Below, piece by piece: positions 48,193 to 60,487 of a stretch of DNA of 64,000 nt. The position numbers were made by a program, and so were the translations under genes. The stretch is from NCBI GenBank assembly GCA_023630585.1, contig CM042560.1:5310001-5374000 (forward strand). The letters run 5' to 3'. The DNA comes from Cranoglanis bouderius. Its lineage: Eukaryota > Chordata > Actinopteri > Siluriformes > Cranoglanididae. The notes under the pieces were generated by a model. That model was not told the origin of the DNA. It saw only the letters and a program-made list of their open reading frames with translations, and ran no database searches. How positions within the stretch are numbered: the first letter of the stretch is position 1; the number at the start of each line of letters is the position of its first letter.

Positions 48193-49924
48193 AATGTTAC
48201 AGGACTGACACGTCTAACTGACACATTTCCAAAAAAAGAAGAAAAAAAAAAAAAGTCACTCAATCCTCTCCTGTTGCTGTGAAAAATAAAAGATATCACT
48301 CAAGATAATTCCCCATGCCTCAGTGCCGCCTGTGTCCAGACATGTGAGCAGGCCTAATGACCTCCGAGCACCAGAAGAGCACCTCCTGTTTCCCTTTTAT
48401 TTACAAATCCAAAGTTTGCCATGAATCAATATCCTCTTGTCGCTCTAAAACTGTGTCCTGACTGGCGATTTGTCCCTGTCCCTGTTTTGTGTTTGATCTT
48501 AATACTGGACAAAAACGCTAACAGCATGACTGTAGCGAATGCAAAGAGTGTTAAATGACGTGGTACTATGTAGCCAGGAAACAGGTAGCCTTGGAAGCCT
48601 ACAGGGATCTTCATTTATTCTCTAGGCTGCTAGTGTCTAAGCAGTCATAGTGATATGGCATGTCTCTTGGTTGTAAACATGAGAAAATGAGAGAACACCT
48701 CATGAGGCTTCTTTACATATCACCCAATTAGTTAACATTACCTTATACAGATGCATAACTTGTGGATGTTATCCTTCACAAACTTGTTGTTAATTTCAAT
48801 TTTGTTGTTGTTCTTTAGGTTTTAAAAAGTTGTTTTTTTGTTGTTGTTTCACTTCTGCAAGTGTATTTCATTGACATTTAAACAAATGTCAAATAATACA
48901 TACCGTATGTGAACTTATTTTGTTATTTTTGTTAACATTAGTATGAAATTCATGGTTCATATATTGTTTTTTTTTCATATCTTTTGCTTGCATATGAATA
49001 ATATTTCATTAGTACCTTTATTTCATTAGTACACTACTTTTGAAACATATTTTAGGCATTTCAAAGGTTAATTAATTTACATGTGTTTCAGCATTTTGTG
49101 TGGGTCCCCCAATCCCCCCCCCACCCCCCCCCACCCAAGAAAATTCACATCTTTCTTTGTTTTGTTTTCTTTTTTTTTTTTTGGTCAGTTTCATTTGACC
49201 ATTTTTGACCTGTGGATAATTCATCTTTATTAAAATATACCTGTAAAATGTCATTAATAATACTCAAAATACATCCTGAATGTATAACATAATGTAGAAA
49301 GCATGGACTATTGAAAACAAAACCCTTAAATACACGATATATATAGTGTATACTACATACTATTCCTTGTAGTATGTAGTATAGTATGCAGTATGTGAGA
49401 AGTATCGTTTGGTAGACCACACTGTCATTTGACTCCCAGGCTGCTAAGTTCACTTGTTGATTTCTCTGAATTAGGGCAACCACAAACTGTTTCATGTTTG
49501 TGCTGTTGAGAATGACTGCGTTGCATTAAGGGAGACCCTTTTGGCTGTTAATATCCATGCTATTCCATACTGCTCTTGGAAAGGGTTTAGTATGAATAGT
49601 ATAGCTACATAGCATGCCAGTCTGAATACAGCCATTGTTGTTTGTCAAATGATAAATAACCTTTAATCAAGGCCATATGATCTGACAGAACATTAAAATG
49701 ATTTGCTTTGTATGATTTATGCCAGAAGCTCATAGAGGGTTAACATAACGTTTCATGTGTGCCATCTGGTGGATGGTGAAAATTATGACATAATGACATG
49801 CCTCTGCCTTATAGTTTGTTTGTTTGTTTGTTTGTTTTCATTTCAATTCAACTCAGCATCAATACATATTTACGAGTAGTGATAGATCTGTAGAGTTCGT
49901 GTGTGTGTGTGTGTGTGTGTGTGG

Positions 49925-49992
<68 letters not shown>

Positions 49993-50779
49993 GATGAAGG
50001 CATACCTTAGTTCCAGCACTTCTTTGCATGGTAGAGGGTTCTAGCTTTTTCAGTGGGGTTCTACTTAGAATATTTTTGAAAATGAAACCCTCTGTTATAA
50101 TGTTCTACACAGAACATATAATAGTTTTCTCTAGATTGTGTGTTTTTAGGGAGTGCACATCCTCTTTCTGTCTATCTTTCAGTTCCTTTTAGTGCCTTAC
50201 TCCTTTCCACCCTATATTTAGTTTCCTCCCCCCAACCCCCCCCCCACTCTGTCGACAAATTAAACATCAAGACCATTATCCATATTTCAGTTTGTCCTCT
50301 TCCCTGTTCAAAAATACTCCCATGCAAAAAGCCACAAGCACAAGAGTTACAAGCAAGTCACTGTGTGTACATTTGTGACATATGGAAATTCAACATATTT
50401 TCTAAATGGCTTTTCCATGTTCCCCCATAGCAGAATGTCCAGGATTTAGTAATTTGAGTAGAATGGACTTTACCACTATAAGAGTTACTTCAGCACTGGA
50501 TCTATTGATGTATCACTGAGGACTTGGCTGTGCCAGATGGAATGAGGACAATTCAAATCTACAGGTTAGTAGCTTAGTGAGATTTAGTCTAAATGTATAT
50601 CTAAACATAACTTTTTTTCATGGTCTAAAATACTTATTTGATGACATTATGATTTTGTTTAAAATTAAACAGTTTCCCTAAAATAGTAGGTTTCATTTAG
50701 AACGTAGAAGGGGGAAAAAAAGCCTCATGGGTTCTTCGAGCTTCCGCATGAAGCTGGTTGAGAAGATACCAAGTAAAAA
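48193..50779. other. Upstream flank of tmprss6, no gene seen
   Basis: If exon 1 is right, the promoter lies just above 48192. I see no CpG cluster or clear TATA box there. The rest is AT-rich with the GT/GA arrays at 49815-49987. Confidence 0.4.
49815..49987 (+). repeat. (GTTT)n block and compound (GT)n(GA)n microsatellite
   Basis: Five GTTT units at 49815-49837; then GT units from 49898 with one GG step, switching to about 20 GA units at 49944. Confidence 0.9.
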
Positions 50780-51405
50780 AGCAGAATCTTCTCACTGTGT
50801 AAGAAGAAAAATGTATTTGATTGCAGTGCCAACAACTGAGCTATTTAAAAAATTAGCAAGAAATGTAATGATTGTAGCTTTCATGGAGTTGTGGTCCCAA
50901 ACGCTATTGGTATGCATGTTGAGAGGAAGTCAGGGGCAAGGTGTGAAAAAAAAGGCCGGGGGGGATATTGGCACTCAGCAAAAGAATTATTACCTAGAAA
51001 AACAGGTATAGATTCAGATAACATTTAAGGTGATAACAACGCATCTAAATATAGAGTTGCGGTTTCTAAGATCAGCCAGCAGTCTCATGTTAGTACTTCC
51101 AATAGCTAAAAATATTTCCAATAGCTTAAGTGTTGCTCCTGAAACAGGTGTCTAATTGCAGAACGCAATTTCATTCTGCAAAACACCATAAAGTACCATT
51201 TAGATACAAGCCAATTTTTTGTCCAGTCTTCAGTGCAGTCAAAAAATATTTGGTTTGTTAGGTTATACTCTTTATATATAAAGCCCCTTACCTTGCAATG
51301 GATGTCCGAGCAAAAAACAAACCTTGAGTCAAAGGAACTGTTTATAGACATCCAAGACAGGATTGTGTTGAAACACAGATCTGGGCAGATCTGAAACACA
51401 GATCT
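50780..51405 (+). repeat. Long direct repeat, copy 1
   Basis: About 600 bp shared with 53195-53800, for example AGAAGAAAAATGTATTTGAT, TAAGATCAGCCAGCAGTCTC and AAAAAACAAACCTTGAGTCA. Both copies abut Tc1-like sequence at the same end. Confidence 0.75.
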
Positions 51406-51406
51406 A

Positions 51407-52571
51407 CAGTGCTGTGAAAAAGTTTCTTCTGTTTTTGTATATATCTCATATTAAATAGTTTTAGATCTTCAAACGAAATACAGTATCTCACAAAACTGAG
51501 TACACCCTCACATTTTTGTAAATATTTTATTATATCTTTTCATGGGACAACACTGACGAAATGACACTTTGCTACAATGTAAAGTAGTGAGTGTACAGCT
51601 TGTATAACAGTGTAAATTTGCTGTCCCCTCAAAATAACTCAACACACAGCCATTAATGTCTAAACCGCTGGCAACAAAAGTGAGTACACCCCTAAGTGAA
51701 AATGTCCAAATTGGGCCCAAAGTGTCAATATTTTGTTTGGCCACCATTATTTTCCAGCACTGCCTTAACCCTGTTGGGCATGGAGTTCACCAGAGTTTCA
51801 CAGGTTGCCACTGGAGTCCTCTTCCACTCCTCCATGACGACATCACAGAGCTGGTGGATGTTAGAGACCTTGCGCTCCTCCACCTTCCGTTTAAGGATGC
51901 CCCACAGATGCTCAATAGGGTTTAGGTCTGGAGACATGCTTGGCCAGTCCATCACCTTTACCCTCAGCTTCTTTAGCTAGGCAGTGGTCGTCTTGGAGGT
52001 GTGTTTGGGGTCGTTATCATGTTGGAATACTGGAATACTTTTGTCCCATGAAAAGATATAATAAAATATTTACAAAAATGTGAGGGGTGTACTCACTTTT
52101 GTGAGATACTGTACAACATAAAACAAAGACAACCTGAGTAAACACATAGTACATTTTTTATTATTATTTTTTTTTATTACAGCAAAAAAAAGTTATCCAA
52201 CACCTATCACCTATGTGAAAAACTAATTGCCCCCTTAAACTTAAAATCTGGTTGTGCCACCTTTAGCAGCAATAACTGCAACCAAACGCTTCAGAAACTG
52301 GAGATCAGTCTTTCGTACCGCTGTGGTGGAATTTTGGCCCACTCTGCTTTGCAGAACTGCTTTAGTTCAGCCACATTGGAGGGTTTTCTAGCATGAACTG
52401 CCCATTTAAGGTTCTGCCACAGCATCTCAGTTGGTTCAAGTCAAGACTTTGACTTGGCCACTTCAAAACTTTCATTTTGCTTTTTTGAGCCATTCAGAGG
52501 TGGACTTACTCCTATGCTTTGGATCATTGTCATGCTGCATAATCCAGTTGCGCTTGAGTTTCACCTTAATG
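51407..52571 (-). mobile_element. Tc1-like element fragment, host of a nested insertion
   Basis: The left end CAGTGCTGTGAAAAAGTTTC (51407) is a known style of teleost Tc1 terminus. Its sequence is interrupted at 51480 and resumes at 52112, giving a body with GCCACCTTTAGCAGCAATAA typical of the minus-strand transposase N-terminus. No right inverted repeat is found; it is truncated near 52571. Confidence 0.75.
51481..52111 (-). mobile_element. Internally deleted Tc1-like element nested in another
   Basis: 631 bp, ends CAGTATCTCACAAAACTGAG and complement GAGTACACCCCTCACA, flanked by TA on both sides. Removing it rejoins the surrounding element, so it inserted later. A minus-strand frame at 51955-51725 keeps the transposase C-terminus with SPDLNPIEHLWGILKRK, hence the catalytic Glu, but the rest is deleted. 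Confidence 0.85.
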
Positions 52572-52825
52572 CACTAAAGACCGGACATTCTCCTTTATCA
52601 TACTGTGGGGATGTTTTTCAGCAACAGGGACTGGGGGGCTTTTGTGGATTGAAGGAATGATGAACAGATCAATGTACAGAGACATTCTGGAGGAAAACCT
52701 GGTCAAGTTCTCAGAGCAAAGCTTCACATTCCAGCACAACATTGACCTGAAACACACAACCAAGACAATGCAAGAGTGGCTTCAGGACAAGTCTGTGAAC
52801 ATCTCTGCTAAGACTTGATAATAGG
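52572..52825 (+). mobile_element. Tc1-like transposase fragment
   Basis: Plus-strand remnants of a Tc1 transposase middle region, readable as ILEENLVKFSEQSFTFQHNI around the second Asp, ending at a stop near 52818. It shares the string ATGAACAGATCAATGTACAG with 54147-54166, so it is the same family as 53800-54245. Confidence 0.65.
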
Positions 52826-52859
52826 TCAAATAGGACAACCTTGTCTGTCTAATGGCCCT

Positions 52860-53150
52860 TGTTCCTTGTTGTGTGACCAGCACGTCACATGGCACTAATC
52901 ACTCGCTCTTGTTTCCCGTTTCACCCTGATTTGCACCACTATTTAAGTTCTGGTTTCTGTGTACCTCATTGTCATGCTTCTGTTGACCTCGTGTCTATTT
53001 GTCACTTTGCCTGCCATAGTCTTGCGCAGAGTCTATATCTTTTACTGTTTTATGTGCAGTATACTCACCATTTTATTTGTTATTTTTGCACCATGCACAA
53101 TAAAAGTCTGCACTTGCAACCGTCGCCTCAGAGAATTCGTGACACTCTGA
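52860..53150 (+). mobile_element. Possible solo LTR
   Basis: A GC-richer stretch with a compact promoter and terminator look: TATTTAAG near 52940 and an AATAAA signal at about 53099 followed by GTCTGCACTTGCAACCGTCG and an end GAATTCGTGACA. It starts near TGTGTGACC and ends CA. No target duplication or internal retrotransposon is identified, so the call is tentative. Confidence 0.3.
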
Positions 53151-53194
53151 CAATGAAATAACTGATGAAGTTTTGGCTTGCGCGTATTTGCTTT

Positions 53195-53800
53195 AAAAAT
53201 ATTTAAGAAGAAAAATGTATTTGATCAACAACAAGTGAGTTCTTTAAAAAATGAGCAAGAAATGAAATTATTGTAGCGCTCATGGAGCTGTGGATCCAAA
53301 TGTTATTGGTACACGTGTCGAGAGGAAGTTGGGGGCAGGGAGGTGTAAATGGGGGTGGGGGGTCCAGTTGCTGTGTTATTACTTAGAAAAACAGGTGAAA
53401 ATACATTCAGATGAAGATGAAGGTGATAACATCACATCTAAATGTAGAGCTGCAGTTTCTAAGATCAGCCATCAGTCTCATGTTACTTTCAATAGCTACA
53501 AATATTTCCAATACTTTATGTGTAGCTCCTGAAAGCTTAGTCTCTAATTGCTGATCTCTACCCAAGAACGCCATTTTATTCTGCAAAACACCAGCTAAAG
53601 TCCAGTTTTTTGTCCTGTCTTTAGTGCATTCAGAAAATATTTGGACCCATTCATTTCTTCCTCGCTTTGTTAGGTTATTCTCATTTATATATAAAGCCCT
53701 GTACTTTGCAATGGATGTCCAAGCAAAAAACAAACCTTGAGTCAAAGGTATTGTTTATAGACCTCTGAGACAGGATTGTGTTGAGACACATATCTGGGGA
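53195..53800 (+). repeat. Long direct repeat, copy 2
   Basis: Counterpart of 50780-51405 in the same orientation, with substitutions and small indels throughout. The two copies flank the nested Tc1 cluster. Confidence 0.75.
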
Positions 53801-54245
53801 AGAGGACTGAAATATTTCTGCAGCTTTAAGGTGGCATCCATCAGTTCTAAATGGAAGACGTTCAGAGCCACTGAGACTCTTTCTAGAGTTGGCCACCCAT
53901 CCAAACTGAAGGCAAATAACCTCAAGGTCACTCTGACGAAACTCAAGGTTCTGTATGGAGAAGGTAGAACCTACCAGAAGGTCAACGATCTCTGCAAAAC
54001 TCCATCAAACAGGCCTGGTAAAATCTCTACAAAACTCATCACCTGGACAATTCTGTCCCCACAGTGAAGCATGGTGGTGGAAGCATCATATTGTGGGTAT
54101 GTTTTTCAGCAGCAGGGACTGGGGGCTTTTGTGGATAGAAGGAAAGATGAACAGATCAATGTACAGAAGAAAAACTGGTCAAGTTCTCCAAGCAAAGGTT
54201 CATTGTCAAAATCTCTGGTACGACCTGACAATACTGATACGGTGA
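53800..54245 (+). mobile_element. Tc1-like transposase fragment
   Basis: Decayed plus-strand transposase pieces: a segment resembling the HTH/linker region (FRATETLSRVGHPSK), then GSIILWVCFSAAGTG-like coding near 54075-54130. It is joined to a repeat also present at 50780-51400. Confidence 0.6.
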
Positions 54246-55269
54246 TCACTCTTAGCTTTTACTAGTTTACTGAATAAAAATGTTTTTTGAAAAAAGCTAA
54301 TTTTCTCTATTTGGTCTTTGAGTACAAAGTGACTATGGTTTAAAAAGCATGCATTATATTTCAAGAACCATTCTGAAACAGATACAAAGTGCTTGGGGAA
54401 TTCAGGATTCATGACCTGAAAGATTAGAGACTAAAGCTGTTTTGTGCAAGCGCTAGAGTGCTTTAATCAATAGCTAAAAAGCACGATATAAAACATATGA
54501 TCCTGAGTAAGTACAAAAAGAATATTTGGCAGTGAATTAAAACGCGAAGCCGTATTATCTCACATAATACATGAAGAGGTAGGTCTGTAGATCTTTCCTG
54601 AAAGGTTGGAGATATGAGGTTGCTCTGAGAGATAGGAAGCTCATACCCACCACTGATGTGTGGGTATGAGGTTCTGGTTCAAGATGTGTAGATAATGAGC
54701 TGACTGGTTGCCAGTTGCCATTGACTTGACATGAGTCACATTACAGACTTTTAGAGAAGTTATAAACCAGGCGAGCAGTAGTATTCTGAATGCTTCATAG
54801 AAGAGATATCATGTCCTAAGTTTCTGTACTCATCCTATTAGTTGACATGACAAATATGATTATAAATCATATTACCTATTGACCTTCAGAAGTCACCCAT
54901 GAATTTTTAATTTTTAAAAACCTTTTTAACCTTCCCTGACTTACTGTAGCCATTTCACTTCTCTTTTTATTTTTAAACAATCTTTATATTCATAAATATG
55001 GAAACTGTAATCCTATTTTTGAAATATGAAAAAGGAAAAAGGACAGTTTTATAATGGAAAATCTCCTTTATTATGTGGGGATTTTGTCTGCCTTCATCAT
55101 TGAATCAGGGGAAGTGACTCCAGCAGGTAGGCCGCCTAAACGTCATCCGGTTTCCACAGAACGAGAAGTGAAGCATGGTTTCAAGAACCAAAAAAAAAAA
55201 AACCCTTGTTCAAAGAAACCAGAACTTTTTTATCTCAGAAAGTCAGCGACAGACGTTTGTTGTGGTTCT

Positions 55270-55606
55270 TCATTTTGGTTTAGTGTCATCAGGTAAGAGA
55301 TAAGAGTAAATGTCACCTAATTGATTGACTTGAAATATTTAATTAAAACTGTTTTTAGAAATGGTTGAATAGTTTGCTGTTTTGTCATCTTATTAGCTGA
55401 GATCTTATGTGCTGTCAAGGTGCACCTTTGTTCATTTTGGTTTAGTGCCATCAGGTAAGAGATAAGAGAGATAAGAGTAAATGTCACCTAAATGATTGAC
55501 CTGGAATATTTCGTTAAAACTGTTTTTTTTTTTTAAATGAATGTATAGTTTGTTGTTTTGTCATCTTATTAGCTGAGATCTTGTACGCTCTAAGGGTGCA
55601 CCTTAG
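55270..55606 (+). repeat. Two-copy tandem duplication, 161-176 bp units
   Basis: Units at 55270-55430 and 55431-55606 both begin TTCATTTTGGTTTAGTG and contain ATCAGGTAAGAGATAAGAG, TTGTCATCTTATTAGCTGAG and a GGTGCACCTT end. They differ by an 8-bp tandem GAGATAAG step and by poly-T length. Confidence 0.85.
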
Positions 55607-55674
55607 TGTGTGCCACAGAGGTTTGTAGATAGACTTCTGTATCAGAAGTGTAGCGGAAAAGGCAGTGCAGTAAG

Positions 55675-55675
<1 letters not shown>

Positions 55676-55738
<63 letters not shown>
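55676..55738 (+). repeat. (GT)n microsatellite
   Basis: About 31 GT units, ending GTGCGTTTG. Confidence 0.95.
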
Positions 55739-55740
<2 letters not shown>

Positions 55741-56287
55741 TTGTGGTTTCTGTAGTTTGGTGTTATTAGATATGTAGTCCTGCAGAACTGGAGCATTTAG
55801 TATTTAGTAGTGTGCATGGGTGTCAGGCTCAGACAGGGTTTGGACGCAAGTAAAAGATTTTATCAAACCAAGCAGACAAGGCCAAATAGGGAAAAGGAAA
55901 AATAATTCGACAGACAGGCAAACTCAGACTGGGTAAATATAAGAAAAGCATGTACACAATCAAAAGGCTCAGTAATGGGGCAAGACTTTGCAAAGATTCA
56001 CTGTGCATCTGGGGAGTGCGTTGATTGGGAACACCAACGTGCTTGTTTGGTTTCTTGTTTGGCTAAGGTTTATGGCAAACATAGAAAAGAGAAATGAGCA
56101 ATGGAGTTCTTATATGTCACACATTTATTTTCTGTCATTTCAAATATAATGTTCTACCAACAGCTGAAATGTTTCCTCAATAATACTCAATAATTATAAT
56201 AACCTCTGGGTGAGGTTTGCTGGTTGGCAGCACCCTCAAAACACCCCCACTTAAAAATGAAGGTCAACCTTTAGTATCTGGGTCCTC

Positions 56288-56330
56288 AAAAAGAAGAAGA
56301 AGAAGAAGAACAACAACAACAACAACAAGA
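56288..56330 (+). repeat. (AAG)n(AAC)n microsatellite
   Basis: About seven AAG units run into about six AAC units. Confidence 0.9.
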
Positions 56331-56707
56331 ACATTACTTAAAGGTCCTTCCTTTAAAGGTGCTTTGAACTGCATTTAATATGAGGTAGTAGTGTAGCATG
56401 AAACATGTGGTTTCTACAACCTTAAAGATACCTATGATACAGATAGTAGCAGTAATCTTCCTGTTCTTCCTAGATATTTATAAGTCAGTGCAAATGTTTA
56501 CAGAAATAAAAGTGAGAAGACAGTAAAAATTGGAAATGCGTGTCTGAGAAAGTTAAAACTTTGTACATTTCAACCATTTATATTTGAATGCTGTGGAAAG
56601 TCTATGACAAAAAGTTAGTTCCTGTAATTACTTAAATTATAACATCTATAACCAGTAGCTCCATTAATAGTCTCCCTATGTATCTCTCAAAAAAATATTA
56701 TAATATA

Positions 56708-58119
56708 CAGTGGGTATAGAAAAGAATCCCCCCCCCCCCCTTAAAATAATCACAATTTGTTGCTTTTCAGCCTGAAATGAATGAAGATGGACACAGTTTT
56801 TGTTTTATCCAGCTGTATTTACTCAGTGCAACTTATAACATCCAAGTGAAAGATATAACACCAACATTCAGCATGAAAAGAGCTTTCCTGGAGCATTTTG
56901 TAGTGCAGCTGAAGCAAACAACTATGGGTGGCAAGGCACTGTCAAAAGATCTTCGGGATAAAGTTGTGGACAGGCCCAATCAGGAGATGGATACAAAAAA
57001 ATTTCAAAGGCTTTATCAATGCTTAGAAGCACAGTGAAGTCTATTATTAAGAAGTGGAAGGTATTTGGTACAACACAGACCCTCCCTGGATCAGGATGTC
57101 GCTCCAAACTGGATGAAAGAGCCAGGAGGAAACTGGTCAGTGAGGCTACCAAGAGGCCTACAGCAACTCTGAAGCAGTTGCAGGAATTTATGACAAAGAG
57201 TGGTCATTGTGTGCATGGGACAACAATATCACAAATTCTCCACAAATATGGCTTGTATGGGAGGGCTGCAAAAAAAAATCCACCCACGACTGAGCTTTGC
57301 CAAAATGCACCTTGAAGATTCTGAGGCCACATGGAAAAAGGTGTTATGGTCAGATGAGACTAAAACTGAATTATTTGGCCTTAACACCAAACAATATGTC
57401 TGGCAGAAATCCAATACAGCTCACCATCCAAATAACACCATTCCTACAGTAAAGCATGGCGGTGGTAATATCCTGTTATGGGGGTGTGTCTCTGCAGCAG
57501 GGACTGGAGAACTTGTCAGGACAGAAGGAAAATGGATGGGGCAAAATACCATCAAATTCTTGAGGAAAATCTGCTGCCCTCTGCCAGAAAGTTGTCAATG
57601 GGAAGAAGGATTACCTTCCAACACGACAATGACCCAAAGCACACAGCAAAACTGACCACACCATGGTTGAAGGAGAAAAAGGTGAATGTCCTTGCATGGC
57701 CTAGTCAGAGCCCAGACTTAAACCGCATTGAAAATCTGTGGAATGTCTTGAAGACTGCAGTCCACAAACGGTCACCATCAAATTTACTTGAGCAGTTCTG
57801 CAAAGAAGAGTGGGCAAATATTGCAAAGTCTAGATGTGCAAAGTAAGTAGAGACATATCCCAACAGACTAAAGGCTGTGATTAAAAAATTAAGGCAAATT
57901 AAAGCAAGGGGGTGATCCTTTTTCCAACTCAGTGATTCTGTTTTTTTATTTTTATTTTTTTTCTGACATGTTGGTGTTATATCTCTCACTTGGATGTTAT
58001 AAGTTGCACTGAATAAATACAGCTGGATAAAACAAAAACTGTGTCTGTCTTCATTTCAGGCTGAAAAGCAACAAAATGTGATTATTTTAAAGGGGGGTGA
58101 TTCTTTTCTATACCCACTG
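56708..58119 (+). mobile_element. Tc1-like transposon, decayed, full length
   Basis: 1412 bp, starting CAGTGGGTATAGAAAAGAAT and ending with its complement, flanked by TA. The inverted repeats extend for about 180 bp (56708-56890 against 57945-58119). It contains a frameshifted transposase and is inserted in an older unnamed repeat. Confidence 0.92.
56922..57846 (+). pseudogene. Tc1-like transposase pseudogene with frameshifts
   Basis: The protein continues through at least four frames: GGKALSKDLRDKVVD (56922-), LRSTVKSIIKKWKVFGTTQT (57019-57315), KVLWSDETKTELFGLN (to about 57590), then FQHDNDPKHTAK and PDLNRIENLW (57600-57846). All three DDE residues are recognisable but cannot be read in one frame. 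It ends SRCAK at a stop. Confidence 0.9.
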
Positions 58120-58125
58120 TATACA

Positions 58126-58645
58126 CAGTACTGTGCAAAAGTTTTAGGCACCCTATTTTTTTTGTACAAACTTTGTTATAGATTTTTTATTTTATGACTT
58201 CTACATTATCAAGTCAGTACAAAACACACTTTAGATTCCAAAACATTAGTTTTCTAGAAAGTAATGTTAGAAAATAAATGTTACAAAAAAAAAAAAAAAA
58301 AAAGTTGTATGCCATTAAAGAAAGCAGCATATTACGTAAGAGACACAAAACACAATGAAGGCTGTTGGGTTTTGCTTCAAAAATAAGAAGCAAGTGCAAA
58401 AGTCAAAGTCTCCAGAAGAACTGTGGCTGGTTCTGCAAGATGCTCAATAAAACTTACCATCTCATTTCCTTATAAAACTGCACAAATTCTACCAGAGGTA
58501 GAATTATTTTTATTTTTTTTGTCACACCAAATATTGACTTTTTTTTTTTTATTTTTTATGTAGAAACATTTAATTTCATTATTTTGAAGGCATCTTTGCT
58601 CTACAGCATTTCTTTGCATGTACCTAAAACTTTTGCACAGTACTG
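58126..58645 (-). mobile_element. Non-autonomous Tc1-like element (MITE), copy 2
   Basis: 520 bp, ends CAGTACTGTGCAAAAGTTTT at both sides in inverted orientation. It shares an internal stretch with 28346-28901 on the opposite strand (for example AGACTTTGACTTTYGCACT). It lies only 6 bp after the Tc1 element ending at 58119. Confidence 0.85.
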
Positions 58646-59005
58646 TATATAAAAGCACAAAATCCTCTGTCCTGAAGACTTTCCTATGGAGGAAAACTGT
58701 ACAGCTTTACCAGACTGTACTACAAAGTGCTGACACCGGAGACTCCTTCCGTAAATGTCAATAAACATCTAGGTCTCTCATATATTATATGTTTTTATTT
58801 GTTAACTAACAACATATTTTAAAATTTGTTTGTTATTAGTCTTAGATTAATTGGAGCATCCACCACACAAACAGCTGTTGAATAGTTGCTGCTTCATAAG
58901 CAAGCAGGTTAATGTAAACCTCTGGTTTGAATTAGAGTCATAACTACTGTTGCACCTTACGGACAATCATTTGTAAGAATTCAATAATGCAGTGGTATAC
59001 TGTAA

Positions 59006-60350
59006 GCAACAGTAACTCAGTGGTAGGATGTGTTTAAATTTCTCCTGCCAAAGAGTGTTGGACTTTTGAGTTAGCTCAGCACTGTGTTTACACTGGATTC
59101 TGCCTTGTTTGTAAGTCGCTTTACACAAAATAACATAATGGCTAAACTTTTAAATCGAGGCGTTTGTTTTGACACTTTCTAAACTGGTGCTTTCCACAAG
59201 GTTGTTTCACTTCCCACTGAAAAAAACTGGTCATGCTCTTGTCATCATGCTCTATGTTTGAAAACTGAAAATCAAAAATGCATGACAATGTTGATGTATC
59301 GTCTGGAATAATTAAAAGTATTTAGATCTCTCCCATTGATTTCTATTTCCAATCTGGTCTGAGCAATGTGTATTGTATATCATTTTTAGTTGTTATTATT
59401 GTTAACAATGGATTCATTTGTATCCTATTCACTTAAACTGAGAACAAAAACCTTTTGTTTTGAGGCAACATTAGATCATTTAATCATTCAAGAGAACTTT
59501 GAGTTTCATTTCACTGAGATTTGTTAAAAGCCCGAACAAAACAGTGGAGTCATACTATAAATTCTTTATTGAAATAATTAGCATGTTTAGAGAGAAAGAA
59601 ATGAGTATATGAAAGCAATCAATACAGAAAAATAATAACATCTAATCACTATTTTGTCACAATAAGTAGAGCCATAAAAGCACTGACACCTGACAATACC
59701 AAAGGTGACAACATCTACAGTTTAGATGAAGAATTTATGATTTTTGATACACTGATATACAGAAACCTGAAAACCGCACTTTATGATTTTCCAACATGAA
59801 AAAAACTTCCCCGCAGAAATGCCAATTCACTGAAGGGGAAAAGATGTGAGATGTGAAAGGCGTACATTTGTGATAATAGATAGCAGTTATTTTCAGTTTG
59901 CAGTAACTTTTATAAGATGACCTGTAAAAGTTTTGTGGGCCAATCCTCTCTGCCTGCGAGGAGTTTTGTGTTTGGAATGTTAGCACCTCTAATACTGTAA
60001 TTTTTTATTACACCTGTAATACTCACAATTACAATATTCATAAAAGTGTATCATAATATGAATATATTAACATTGTCAATATCATGTCAGTGCAATAATA
60101 ATATCATATCATTATATGACACAGCTCTAGTTATATAATTATATACCAGTTCCTCAACAGGAAAAGACAAGACATTGAAAAGACATTACATCTGTTAATT
60201 ACTATGGGTGTAATGGGGTAGTATTTCTGAGAAAGTAAGATGAGTTATCAGCACCAAATATTCTATGTAGCTCTTAAGGTTTTGTAATAGGATATGACAC
60301 CATGCAGCATGATGTGGTAACATTTTTGGTAAAGGCTACTGTGGTTCAGG

Positions 60351-60408
<58 letters not shown>

Positions 60409-60487
60409 TAGATATCTGAAGTTTTAACTGAGTTCCTGAATGTGCAAGAACTTCCAAGAACACTTGGAACTGAGTTAATGGACAATA
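59006..60487. other. No gene or clear repeat seen
   Basis: AT-rich DNA with the TTA array at 60352. No supported exon. Confidence 0.45.
60352..60409 (+). repeat. (TTA)n microsatellite
   Basis: About 19 TTA units. Confidence 0.95.

Larger units (their letters stand above)
56530..59005 (+). repeat. Unnamed interspersed repeat, copy 3, split by two transposons
   Basis: The left part 56585-56707 (CAAAAAGTTAGTTCCTGTAA) and right part 58655-59005 (CCTCTGTCCTGAAGACTTTC, GACACCGGAGACTCCTTCC, GAATTCAATAATGCAGTGG) match copy 2 in order. The Tc1 element at 56708-58119 and MITE at 58126-58645 sit between them. Confidence 0.6.

Noticed and set aside
50140..50430. 96-codon plus-strand frame
   Set aside because: No recognisable domain and no exon-like boundaries; it spans a C-rich simple tract.
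51656..51980. Plus-strand frames over the nested Tc1
   Set aside because: They are antisense to the transposase C-terminus on the minus strand.
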